Source: an uncultured Lachnospiraceae bacterium
Lineage (GTDB): Bacteria > Bacillota > Clostridia > Lachnospirales > Lachnospiraceae
Assembly (NCBI GenBank): GCA_900544685.1
Contig: UQWA01000011.1
Location: forward strand, 1 to 64,000
Length of the DNA stretch: 64,000 bases
Direction: 5' to 3'
Positions 42,541-50,907 of the stretch are shown here, piece after piece; positions within the stretch are counted from its first letter, which is position 1; each line of letters opens with the position of its first letter. A program made the translations under genes and the position numbers. The notes below the pieces were generated by a model. It worked only from the letters and a program-made list of their open reading frames with translations, was not told the origin of the DNA and did no database searches.

Positions 42541-44082
42541 ATGAAAAAAAGAATGCTTAAAATTGCCGGATTATTTATGGCTTTATCATTGGTTAGTGCA
42601 GGAGCTGCAATGACCGTATCTGCGGAAGGTGAAACACTGGTTTACGGTAGTGGTGATTATACCAGAATCAATCCTGCAATGGATGAACATGGAGAGATCA
42701 ACATCCTGATCTTTAACGGATTGACAGGACATGACGGAGATAACCAGGTAGTTCCGGCACTGGCTGAGAGCTGGGAATTTGATGAAGAAACAAATACTTA
42801 CACTTTCCACATGGTGGAAGATGCAAAGTGGCAGGATGGAGAACCTGTGACAGCAGAAGACGTGAAGTTCACCATCGAAGCAATTATGGATCCGGAAAAC
42901 GGTTCTGAAAATGCACCAAACTATGAAGATATTCAGGAAATTACAGTAATTGATGATCATACCATTTCATTCAAGCTGGATGCTCCCAATGTGGCATTCC
43001 TGGACTACATGACAATGGCAGTCCTTCCAAAGCATCTGCTGGAAGGTGAAGATATGCAGACTTCTGATTTCTTCCGTAATCCAATCGGAACAGGTCCATA
43101 CAAACTGGAATCCTGGGAAGAAGGTCAGGCAATTACCCTGACCAAAAATGAAGATTACTTCAAGGGTGAACCAAACATTGATACCATTGTATTTAAAATA
43201 GTTCCAGATGATAATGCGAAAGCATTACAGCTGAAATCCCAGGAACTGGATCTGGCACTGCTGACTCCAAAGGATGCCGCTACATTTGTGGATGATGATG
43301 CATATACCTGCTATGATATGAAGACAGCTGATTATCGTGGAATCATGTTCAACTTTGGAAATGAATACTGGCAGAAAAACAGAGATCTGATCCCGGCAGT
43401 ATGTTATGGACTGGATCGTCAGGCTATCATCGATGCAGTGCTGTTAGGACAGGGAATGGAAGCTTATGGACCGCTTCAGAGAAATATTTATAACAATGAA
43501 GATGTAGAACATTATGACTACAATCCGGAAAAGGCAAAAGAAGTACTGGAAGCTGCCGGATGTGAAATGGGAGATGACGGTTTCTATTACCGTGATGGAG
43601 AAAAGGTCGGTTTTGTCATCAGTGTGAGTTCAGGAGATCAGGTGCGTATCGATATGGCACAGATCGCAGCACAGGAACTGAAAGAAATCGGCATGGATGT
43701 AACAGTTGAGATTCCGGCACAGACAGACTGGGCAGGACAGATGGCATTCCTGATTGGATGGGGAAGTCCATTTGATGCGGATGATCATACCTACAAAGTA
43801 TTTGGTACAGATAAGGGAGCAAACTACTCCAGCTATTCCAATGAAAAGGTAGATGAATATCTGACAGAGGCCAGAGAGTCCAGTGATCCGGAAGTCAGAG
43901 CAGAAGCTTATGACAAGTTCCAGGTAGAACTGGCAAATGATCCGGCGTATGCATTTATCTGCTATATTGATGCAAACTATGTGGCAGACAGCGATATTCA
44001 CGGAATTGATTCGGATACCATTATGGGACATCACGGAGTTGGTATTTTCTGGAATGTAGCAGATTGGACAATAGAAGAATAA
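42541..44082 (+). CDS. Peptide/nickel-class ABC transporter substrate-binding protein (operon 1)
   Basis: A 513-residue extracytoplasmic receptor of the SBP_bac_5 family. Residues 1-29 form a signal peptide ending VSA-EG, without lipobox Cys. LTGHDGDNQVVPALAESWE near 58-76, DGEPVTAEDVKFTIEA near 101 and PIGTGPYKLESWEEGQAITL near 175-194 are family blocks. The C-terminal YDKFQVELANDPAYAFICYIDA region follows near 460. The ligand is unknown; family members bind peptides, nickel chelates or other small solutes. ATG 42541 has GGGGG upstream. It heads operon 1, and a hairpin terminator after it probably raises its level over the ATPases. Confidence 0.88.
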   Translation: MKKRMLKIAGLFMALSLVSAGAAMTVSAEGETLVYGSGDYTRINPAMDEHGEINILIFNGLTGHDGDNQVVPALAESWEFDEETNTYTFHMVEDAKWQDGEPVTAEDVKFTIEAIMDPENGSENAPNYEDIQEITVIDDHTISFKLDAPNVAFLDYMTMAVLPKHLLEGEDMQTSDFFRNPIGTGPYKLESWEEGQAITLTKNEDYFKGEPNIDTIVFKIVPDDNAKALQLKSQELDLALLTPKDAATFVDDDAYTCYDMKTADYRGIMFNFGNEYWQKNRDLIPAVCYGLDRQAIIDAVLLGQGMEAYGPLQRNIYNNEDVEHYDYNPEKAKEVLEAAGCEMGDDGFYYRDGEKVGFVISVSSGDQVRIDMAQIAAQELKEIGMDVTVEIPAQTDWAGQMAFLIGWGSPFDADDHTYKVFGTDKGANYSSYSNEKVDEYLTEARESSDPEVRAEAYDKFQVELANDPAYAFICYIDANYVADSDIHGIDSDTIMGHHGVGIFWNVADWTIEE

Positions 44083-44101
44083 AAAGTCAGAAAGTGTGAT
44101 G

Positions 44102-44125
44102 GGGGCACAGTTTGTGCCCCTTTTT
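44102..44125 (+). terminator. Intra-operon attenuating hairpin after the binding protein
   Basis: GGGGCAC (44102-44108) and GTGCCCC (44114-44120) with loop AGTTT, followed by TTTTT. Partial termination here is a common way to make more binding protein than membrane components. Confidence 0.85.
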
Positions 44126-44149
44126 CGCACGATCAGAAAAAGGACAAAA

Positions 44150-45160
44150 ATGGAACAATTATTAGAAGTAAAAAATCTTTCCGTCAGTATTGACGGTCCT
44201 GCCGGAGAAGTGCAGGCAGTGCGAGATGTTTCTTTTTCTCTGAAAAAAGGGGAAGTATTGGCCATCGTAGGAGAGTCCGGATGTGGAAAAAGTATGCTTT
44301 GTAAAAGTGTAATGAAACTCCTTCCACCAAGTGCCAGAATTACAAACGGAAGCATAAGCGTTTGCGGACAGGATATTACCGGGTATCGGGAAAAAGAAAT
44401 GCAGAATTTAAGAGGGAAAATTTTTTCCATGATCTTTCAGGATCCCATGACGGCGTTGAACCCAACGATAAAAATCGGAAAGCAGATTGCGGAGGCAGTC
44501 ATCATCCACAATAAAAAAAGCTCCAAAGAAGAGGTATATCAGAAAGTTCTGGAACTGATGGAACTGGTAGGAATCACTCATCCAAAAGAGAGATATCATC
44601 AGTATCCGTGGCAGTTTTCCGGTGGAATGCGTCAAAGATGTGTCATGGCCATTGCGCTGGCGGCAGATCCAGATATTTTATTTGCCGATGAGCCAACCAC
44701 AGCCCTGGATGTAACGATTCAGGCTCAGATTCTGGATCTTCTGCGGGAAGTACAAATGAAACTCGGGACAGCGACGATACTGGTATCCCATGATCTTGGC
44801 GTAGTAGCCAGAGTGGCAGATCGGGTGGCTGTGATGTATGCAGGAAAAATCGTAGAGATCGGTACAGCGGAAGAAGTCTATTATGATCCAAGACATCCTT
44901 ATACATGGGGGTTGATGAAGTCGCTTCCGGCCTTCGCAAGGGGAAAAGAAAGCTTATATACAATACCAGGAATGCCACCGACACTGATTAATCCACCAAA
45001 AGGTGATGCATATGCCTGCCGAAATGAATATGCCTTGAATATTGATTATGAGGAAATGCCTCCGATGTTTCAGATCACAGATACTCATTATGTAGCTACC
45101 TGGCTGTTGGATCCGAGAGCACCGAAGATAGAATCTCCGATAGGAGGACGAAAGCATTGA
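44150..45160 (+). CDS. Peptide/nickel-class ABC transporter ATPase, OppD/DppD type (operon 1)
   Basis: A 336-residue ATPase. Walker A GESGCGKS is near 42-49, signature SGGMRQR near 160, Walker B DILFADEPTTALD near 178, and switch His in VSHDLG near 213. The C-terminal oligo/dipeptide extension is present (IPGMPPTLINPPKGDAYACRNEYA near 273-296). The cysteines that in DppD proteins form a C-terminal iron-sulfur site are mostly replaced, leaving a single Cys. The start is ATG 44150 behind AAGGAC. Its end overlaps the next gene by four bases. Confidence 0.9.
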   Translation: MEQLLEVKNLSVSIDGPAGEVQAVRDVSFSLKKGEVLAIVGESGCGKSMLCKSVMKLLPPSARITNGSISVCGQDITGYREKEMQNLRGKIFSMIFQDPMTALNPTIKIGKQIAEAVIIHNKKSSKEEVYQKVLELMELVGITHPKERYHQYPWQFSGGMRQRCVMAIALAADPDILFADEPTTALDVTIQAQILDLLREVQMKLGTATILVSHDLGVVARVADRVAVMYAGKIVEIGTAEEVYYDPRHPYTWGLMKSLPAFARGKESLYTIPGMPPTLINPPKGDAYACRNEYALNIDYEEMPPMFQITDTHYVATWLLDPRAPKIESPIGGRKH

Positions 45161-46074
45161 AAAACGAAGTACTTATAGATGTAAAACACCTCACCCATCT
45201 GTTTCAGCTGACAAAAAAAATGAAAGTCCGCGCAGTGGATGATATCTCTTTTCAGATTCGTAAGGGAGAAATTTTTGGACTGGTGGGAGAATCCGGTTCC
45301 GGAAAATCTACGGTAGCCAGATGTCTTATGAATATTTATCAGCCTACAAAGGGGGAGATCTGGTATCATGATGTCAATGTCTGTGATAAAAAAGAGGCAC
45401 GAAAAAATAAAAAGATGCTGCAGACCAGACGGCAGATGATTTTTCAAGATTCTGCCTCCAGTCTGAATCAGAAGATGAAAGTAGCAGATATCATAGCAGA
45501 ACCTATGAAAATTCAGCACGTTACACCGAAAAGAGGAAGTTTTCGAAAGGAAGCTGCTTTTCAGATGGAATATGTGGGATTAGATGAAAGTTTTCTGGAT
45601 CGGTATCCTTCCGAATTATCGGGAGGGCAGCGTCAGCGTGTGGCCATTGCCAGATCTTTAAGTATGGAACCGGAATTTCTGGTGGCAGATGAACCGATTG
45701 CTTCCTTAGATGTGTCCATACAGGCACAGATTGTAAATCTGTTTCGTCATTTGCAGCAGGAACATGGATTTACTTTTTTGTTTATTGCCCATGATCTTGC
45801 AATGGTAGAATACCTGTGTGATCGGGTAGGGGTAATGTATCACGGTAAACTGGTAGAACTGGCAGATGCAGAAGAATTGTTTGCCAATCCGGTACATCCT
45901 TATACGCAGACGTTATTATCAGCAATACCTGTTCCGGATCCGATCCGGGAAAGAAAAAGAGTTTTGCGGACATACGATGGAGAAGGACTGGAAAACAGTG
46001 AATGGACAGAAATCACTCCTGGACATTTTGCACTGCTCCCACATAGCGAGTCCGGGAAAGGAGTGCAGTCATGA
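45157..46074 (+). CDS. Peptide/nickel-class ABC transporter ATPase, OppF/DppF type (operon 1)
   Basis: The second ATPase, 305 residues. Walker A GESGSGKST is near 44-52, ATPase signature LSGGQRQRVAIARSL near 151-165, Walker B FLVADEPIASLDVS near 169-182, switch in IAHDLAMVEY. A short C-terminal extension follows. The start is TTG 45157 with TAGGAGG (45141-45147) upstream. It overlaps both neighbours, showing one operon. Confidence 0.9.
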   Translation: MKNEVLIDVKHLTHLFQLTKKMKVRAVDDISFQIRKGEIFGLVGESGSGKSTVARCLMNIYQPTKGEIWYHDVNVCDKKEARKNKKMLQTRRQMIFQDSASSLNQKMKVADIIAEPMKIQHVTPKRGSFRKEAAFQMEYVGLDESFLDRYPSELSGGQRQRVAIARSLSMEPEFLVADEPIASLDVSIQAQIVNLFRHLQQEHGFTFLFIAHDLAMVEYLCDRVGVMYHGKLVELADAEELFANPVHPYTQTLLSAIPVPDPIRERKRVLRTYDGEGLENSEWTEITPGHFALLPHSESGKGVQS

Positions 46075-47075
46075 AACAGAAGAAGATGGCATATTATGGG
46101 AAAAAAATACTGATTTTTATCTTTTCCGTACTGATATTGTCGATTACTGTATTTTACGTAGCCCGCCTGGCTCCGGGAGATCCATTGGTTTCTTATTATG
46201 GAGAACGATCAGAGAAAATGAGTCCGGAAGAACGGGAATGGGCCATGGAAAAACTGGGACTAAATGACCCGATATCTGTGCAATACATAAAATGGGCGAA
46301 AAATGCCCTGCATGGAGATTTTGGGATTTCTTTTAAATATAAGCAGGATGTGACAGAAGTTATCGGAGGAAGAATCGGTAATACGCTGATTCTTGGAGGA
46401 ATCGGATTTCTGTGCATATTTGGAGGATCCTTACTGTTGGGAATTCTTTGTGCCTGGCAGGAAGATAAGCTGACAGACCGGATTTTGTGTAAACTTGGCA
46501 CTATATCCAGTTGTATTCCGGAATTCTGGATCGCACTGGTATTAATTCTGATCTTTTCTGTAAATTTAAGAATTTTGCCGAGTAGTGGTGCGTACAGCAC
46601 AGGAAAAGCAGGGGATATCGGTGACAGAGTTATCCACCTGGTGATGCCTCTGGCAATCGTAATTCTGGAACATCTATGGTATTACGCATATATGATTCGA
46701 AATAAGATTCTGGAAGAGGTAAGAGCAGATTATGTGCTGCTGGCAAAAGCAAAAGGATTAAATAAGCAAAAAATTATGTTTCATCATTGTATACGAAATG
46801 TAATGCCGGCATATCTCAGTATTATGGCGATTGCGGTGTCTCATATACTGGGGGGAACTTATGTGGTAGAGAGTGTATTTTCCTATCCGGGAATTGGAGC
46901 ACTGTCTTATGAAAGTGCCAGATATCATGATTACAATTTACTGATGCTGCTGTGTATGATGTCAGGAATTCTGGTAATTTTCTGTAATATTATCAGTCAG
47001 ACCATTAATGAACAGATCGATCCACGAATGAGGGCGGAAGAGATTACAGAGCAGTCGGAGGTGGTAGAACAATGA
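46071..47075 (+). CDS. Peptide/nickel-class ABC transporter permease, DppB/NikB type (operon 1)
   Basis: A 334-residue permease with six spans. The start resembles DppB/NikB proteins (YYGKKILIFIFSVLILSITVF, ARLAPGDPL near 32-40). The ATPase-contact loop ADYVLLAKAKGLNKQKIMFHHCIRN is near 218-242, and VESVFSYPGIGALSYESARYHDY near 266-288 is a family block. The gene overlaps the upstream ATPase and the downstream permease by four bases each. Confidence 0.9.
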   Translation: MKQKKMAYYGKKILIFIFSVLILSITVFYVARLAPGDPLVSYYGERSEKMSPEEREWAMEKLGLNDPISVQYIKWAKNALHGDFGISFKYKQDVTEVIGGRIGNTLILGGIGFLCIFGGSLLLGILCAWQEDKLTDRILCKLGTISSCIPEFWIALVLILIFSVNLRILPSSGAYSTGKAGDIGDRVIHLVMPLAIVILEHLWYYAYMIRNKILEEVRADYVLLAKAKGLNKQKIMFHHCIRNVMPAYLSIMAIAVSHILGGTYVVESVFSYPGIGALSYESARYHDYNLLMLLCMMSGILVIFCNIISQTINEQIDPRMRAEEITEQSEVVEQ

Positions 47076-47959
47076 CAGAGAAAGCGTTTGAACTGGCTGG
47101 TATCCGGAAAATGGAAGTGACAGTTCCGGAGAAAAAGAAAAAGTGGCATCAGGGAAAACCAATTGTTTCAATTGCTATACTGCTTCTTATTATACTGGGC
47201 TGCATATTTGCAGAATACATTATGACAAAAGATCCTGCCTATATGGATTTGCTGAATTATAACAAAGCGCCGGACAGAGAGTTTTTGTTTGGAACAGATA
47301 CGATGGGGAGAGATATATTCTCCATGATCTGGTACGGAGGACGAATCTCGTTAATGATAGGAGGACTTGCGACGGTAATTTCCACACTGCTGGCAGTCAT
47401 TATCGGAGCGTTTAGTGGAATGGCACCAGCCTGGCTGGATGAAGCAATTATGCGTTTTACAGAAATATTCTTAAGTATACCATCACTGCTATTGATTATC
47501 TTATTACAGGCAATTATGGGAAATGCTACGGTGCTTAGTTTGTCCCTCGTGATTGGAGTGACCAGCTGGACTAGTATTGCGAAAGTGGTACGTACCGAAG
47601 TGCGTCAGATTCGAAACAGTGAGTTTGTGATTGCATCCAGATGTATGGGTGGCAGCTTCTTTCATATATTATGGAAGCATCTGACGCCAAATTTTTTCTC
47701 TGCGATTATGTTCATGGTTATCATGAATGTGAGAACAGCCATGATGTCAGAAGCAACCTTAAGCTTTATGGGAATTGGACTGCCAGTAGAGATTATTACC
47801 TGGGGAAGTATGCTGTCCCTGGCTGAAAAGGCCCTGATGACAGGCTCCTGGTGGATTATACTGATACCGGGGGTATTCCTGGTGGTAACAGTACTTTGTC
47901 TGACGAACATAGGAAATGCCTGCAGACAGCAGGCAAATCGAAAAGAAAGTAACTTGTAA
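47072..47959 (+). CDS. Peptide/nickel-class ABC transporter permease, DppC/NikC type (operon 1)
   Basis: A 295-residue permease, last gene of operon 1. FLFGTDTMGRDIFSMIWYGGRISLMIG near 70-96 is the DppC/NikC signature, and RNSEFVIASRCMGGSFFHILWKHLTPN near 178-204 is the ATPase-contact loop. SEATLSFMGIGLP near 226 follows. About six spans. It ends 9 bp before the convergent MscS-type gene; I see no clear terminator in that gap. Confidence 0.9.
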   Translation: MTEKAFELAGIRKMEVTVPEKKKKWHQGKPIVSIAILLLIILGCIFAEYIMTKDPAYMDLLNYNKAPDREFLFGTDTMGRDIFSMIWYGGRISLMIGGLATVISTLLAVIIGAFSGMAPAWLDEAIMRFTEIFLSIPSLLLIILLQAIMGNATVLSLSLVIGVTSWTSIAKVVRTEVRQIRNSEFVIASRCMGGSFFHILWKHLTPNFFSAIMFMVIMNVRTAMMSEATLSFMGIGLPVEIITWGSMLSLAEKALMTGSWWIILIPGVFLVVTVLCLTNIGNACRQQANRKESNL

Positions 47960-47968
47960 TAACCGTAC

Positions 47969-48826
47969 TTAAGACTCTGTTTCGTAAGGAACGACGACTG
48001 TATGAGGATAAGCAAAATCCAAAGCAGGATCCTCATGAAAACGATGAATCAATTCTTTGCGGATATCACTGCAGGCAGTGAAGTTTTCTTCTATCGTGGA
48101 AGTGACGACACTGGCCCGCAGCGTGATGCCGCTGGCTCCAAGCTGACTGACTAATACTTTAGTCGGTTCAGACTGGGGCTTTTTTGCGGCCTTTACAAGA
48201 GGATGTGCGTCAATAATCTGAGAGAAAACCTTACAGGCATGATCCAGATCGGATTCGTAAGTGATCTCAATATCCAGGAAATTGGAATTTACAGAATTCT
48301 CATCAAAATAACTGTTGTCAATCACACAAAGATCCATCTTGGCATTTGGAACAATGACACTGCTGTTGTTATAAACATTCCGAATGATGGTATTGCGCAG
48401 ATTAATGGACTGAATATATCCGGTGATCTGTACTCCGTCAATAGTTACATTCACCCGATCTCCAATATCAAAGGGCTTAAAAAAAGTAAGGATAAAGCCA
48501 TGAACGATATTAGACAGACCTTCCTGAAAAACAAAACCCAGAACGACAACCAGGAGAGAAGAAGACATCAAGATGGAATTATAAAAACTTGCCATGGCAT
48601 CTGATAAACTTCCGATCTGGATCAGAAAGAAAATAATAATCAGAGCTTGAAGAACTCCCTTCAGGAAATTGGTATGAAGATTATTTTTCTTTTTAAAATA
48701 GTCAAAGCAAAAGTTCATAATACGGATCGTTAAAAGCATCAGAATCACCAGAAGCAGTGCTTTGAACAGATTGGAAGACCACAGAGTCTTGAAAATTTGT
48801 GGAAATTGTTTAAAAAAATGAGACAA
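47969..48826 (-). CDS. MscS-family small-conductance mechanosensitive channel
   Basis: A membrane channel of about 285 residues that opens on osmotic downshock. There are three spans near 15-35, 60-80 and 88-108. The last is the Gly/Ala-rich pore helix region ending in FVFQEGLSNIVHGFILTFFKPFDIGDRV, the MscS hallmark. A beta domain (TGYIQSINLRNTIIRN) and a C-terminal alpha/beta domain follow. I choose TTG complementary to 48824-48826, because AGGAG at 48832-48836 precedes it; an in-frame TTG at 48844 lacks a site. It sits alone, reverse to both ABC operons. Confidence 0.88.
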   Translation of the reverse strand: MSHFFKQFPQIFKTLWSSNLFKALLLVILMLLTIRIMNFCFDYFKKKNNLHTNFLKGVLQALIIIFFLIQIGSLSDAMASFYNSILMSSSLLVVVLGFVFQEGLSNIVHGFILTFFKPFDIGDRVNVTIDGVQITGYIQSINLRNTIIRNVYNNSSVIVPNAKMDLCVIDNSYFDENSVNSNFLDIEITYESDLDHACKVFSQIIDAHPLVKAAKKPQSEPTKVLVSQLGASGITLRASVVTSTIEENFTACSDIRKELIHRFHEDPALDFAYPHTVVVPYETES

Positions 48827-48925
48827 TAGAAAGCTCCTTTCCAAACTGAAATTATGTAGCTGATTTTATTTTCCTATTCTATATCGAATACGTAAGATTA
48901 TGCAAGAGGAAATGAAGCATTTATT

Positions 48926-48951
48926 TATTTAGATATTCCATATGAGGAATA
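48926..48951 (+). promoter_or_regulatory. Inverted repeat over the ribosome site of ABC operon 2
   Basis: TATTCC (48934-48939), six bases, GGAATA (48946-48951); the right arm contains the GAGGAA ribosome site for the ATG at 48956. A TATTTAGA (48926-48933), like the SdpR half-site, lies just before it. An operator or translation control element is possible but unproven. Confidence 0.4.
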
Positions 48952-48955
48952 AAAC

Positions 48956-50002
48956 ATGAAAAAAAGGAATACCACCAATATCCCCCTGGGTGGGTTGGAG
49001 AAAAAAGTGAATTTTGTTAATATTACAACAGAAAATAATCAGAAAGTGCGAAACCAGATGAATCATTATGTTTTAAAAAGAATGTTACAGTTGATTCCGA
49101 TTTTATTTGCCATTACATTTCTTTCGTATGGAATGATGCGAATTGCAGGAAGCGACGTAGTTACACAGAAAATGGAAAATACAGGGACAGTCGTTTCGGA
49201 AGATGTGATGGATGCTGCAAGAGAGCAGCTGGGGCTGGATAAGCCGTTTCTGACACAGTATTTTGTATGGCTTGGTAAGCTGCTAAGAGGAGATATGGGA
49301 AACAGTTATGTTTCCGGGAAGCCGGTGTTTATCACATTTATATCGAAGCTTCCGGCAACCTTACTGCTGACAATTGTGTCGATTGTGCTGACGCTTATAA
49401 TATCGATTCCACTTGGTGTGCTGGCAGCAGTAAAGCAAAATACGATCATCGACTATTTGATACGATTTTGCAGTTTTATTGGAAACAGCCTTCCGAATTT
49501 TTTTGTATCTTTGATTCTTATGTATTTTCTGGCAATTAAAATGAAATGGTTTCCGGTCATCGCCAAAGATGTCAGTTTGCAAAGTGTGGCAATGCCGGCC
49601 ATTACGCTTGCGATTGCTATGTCGGCAAAGTACCTTCGCCAGGTCAGAGCAACGGTATTGGATGAACTGAATAAAGATTACGTGGCAGGAGCAAAAGCAA
49701 GGGGCGTGAAGTTTTCGGTAACTTTATGGAAAAGTATTATGAAAGCATCATTGGTTACGATTATTACACTGTTGATGCTCTCTGTAGGAAGTCTTCTTGG
49801 AGGAACTGCGATTGTAGAATCCATATTTATGTGGGATGGTGTAGGAAAGATGGCAGTAGATGCAATCTCAATGCGAGATTATCCAATTATTCAGGCATAT
49901 GTGATGTGGATGGCTATTATCTATGTTGTTGTAAATCTGATTACAGATGTATCTTATCGTTTCCTGGATCCAAGAATTCGATTGGGAAGAGAGGAAGCAT
50001 AA
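48956..50002 (+). CDS. Peptide/nickel-class ABC transporter permease, DppB/NikB type (operon 2)
   Basis: A permease of 348 residues. About 34 polar residues precede the usual family start (MNHYVLKRMLQLIPILFAITF); ATG 48956 has a good ribosome site, while the internal ATG at 49060 would give the standard length but lacks one. Six spans follow; RAQ-type contact loop KDYVAGAKARGVKFSVTLWKSIMKAS is near 240-265 and VESIFMWDGVGKMAVDAISMRDYP near 289-312. It is the first gene of operon 2, whose order (permeases, binding protein, ATPases) differs from operon 1. Its stop overlaps the next start. Confidence 0.85.
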   Translation: MKKRNTTNIPLGGLEKKVNFVNITTENNQKVRNQMNHYVLKRMLQLIPILFAITFLSYGMMRIAGSDVVTQKMENTGTVVSEDVMDAAREQLGLDKPFLTQYFVWLGKLLRGDMGNSYVSGKPVFITFISKLPATLLLTIVSIVLTLIISIPLGVLAAVKQNTIIDYLIRFCSFIGNSLPNFFVSLILMYFLAIKMKWFPVIAKDVSLQSVAMPAITLAIAMSAKYLRQVRATVLDELNKDYVAGAKARGVKFSVTLWKSIMKASLVTIITLLMLSVGSLLGGTAIVESIFMWDGVGKMAVDAISMRDYPIIQAYVMWMAIIYVVVNLITDVSYRFLDPRIRLGREEA

Positions 50003-50874
50003 TGGAAAATGAAAAAAATAAAGTAACCGTTCGTGTTCAAAAAATTAAGAAAAATTACATAAAACAGAAACTGATATTTTTCCTGATACTTGCAGCAGCG
50101 TTGATACTTGCTGCTGTTTTTTCAGACAAACTTTGTCCCTATGATCCATATGCCCAGAATTTGTCCAGCGCCATGCAGGCACCCAGTGTACTGCATCCGT
50201 GTGGAACGGATACTTATGGAAGAGATATGCTTTCAAGAGTAATCAGTGGTGCAAGAGCCAGTATATTTTCCACATTTATTCTGGTTGCAGTCATTTCCGT
50301 TTTTGGTACAGCCGTGGGAGTATTTTGCAGTTACTATGGTGGAATTCTGGATTCTCTGATGATGAGGGTATCGGATATTTGCCTTGCATTTCCCGGACTG
50401 GTATTTGCGATGGCGATTGCAGCTGTGCTGGGTGGAGGTATCCAGAATGCAGTCATTGCCCTGGCAGTCATAAGCTGGCCGAAATATTCACGGATAGCAA
50501 GAGGACAGACTCTGGCACTGAAAAATGCACCATATATCCATGCAGCAATTCTGGCAGGTGATACATCCGGGCAAATTATCTGGCGTCATGTGCTGCCTAA
50601 TATATTGGGACCGGTGTTGGTGACAGCTATGCTTGATATAGGAACCATGATGATGGAACTGGCAGGCCTGTCTTTTCTTGGGCTTGGAGCACAAATTCCA
50701 ATGGCAGAATGGGGAAGCATGATGAGTACCGGAAGGAGTATGCTTCAGACTTACCCATGGGTGGTACTTTCACCTGGAATTGCTATTTTTATATCGGTAG
50801 TTATTTTTAATCTTCTTGGTGATACGGTGAGAGATTATCTGGATCCGAAAAACAGCCGCAGCGCCGGAAGATGA
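50002..50874 (+). CDS. Peptide/nickel-class ABC transporter permease, DppC/NikC type (operon 2)
   Basis: A 290-residue permease with about six spans. HPCGTDTYGRDMLSRVISGARASI near 65-88 is the family signature, the contact loop LKNAPYIHAAILAGDTSGQIIWRHVLPN is near 173-200, and AGLSFLGLGAQIP near 220. AGAGGAAG precedes ATG 50002. It forms the translocation pore with the preceding permease. Confidence 0.9.
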   Translation: MENEKNKVTVRVQKIKKNYIKQKLIFFLILAAALILAAVFSDKLCPYDPYAQNLSSAMQAPSVLHPCGTDTYGRDMLSRVISGARASIFSTFILVAVISVFGTAVGVFCSYYGGILDSLMMRVSDICLAFPGLVFAMAIAAVLGGGIQNAVIALAVISWPKYSRIARGQTLALKNAPYIHAAILAGDTSGQIIWRHVLPNILGPVLVTAMLDIGTMMMELAGLSFLGLGAQIPMAEWGSMMSTGRSMLQTYPWVVLSPGIAIFISVVIFNLLGDTVRDYLDPKNSRSAGR

Positions 50875-50907
50875 TATCTATAAATTATTATGCGAGGAGA
50901 AAAACAC

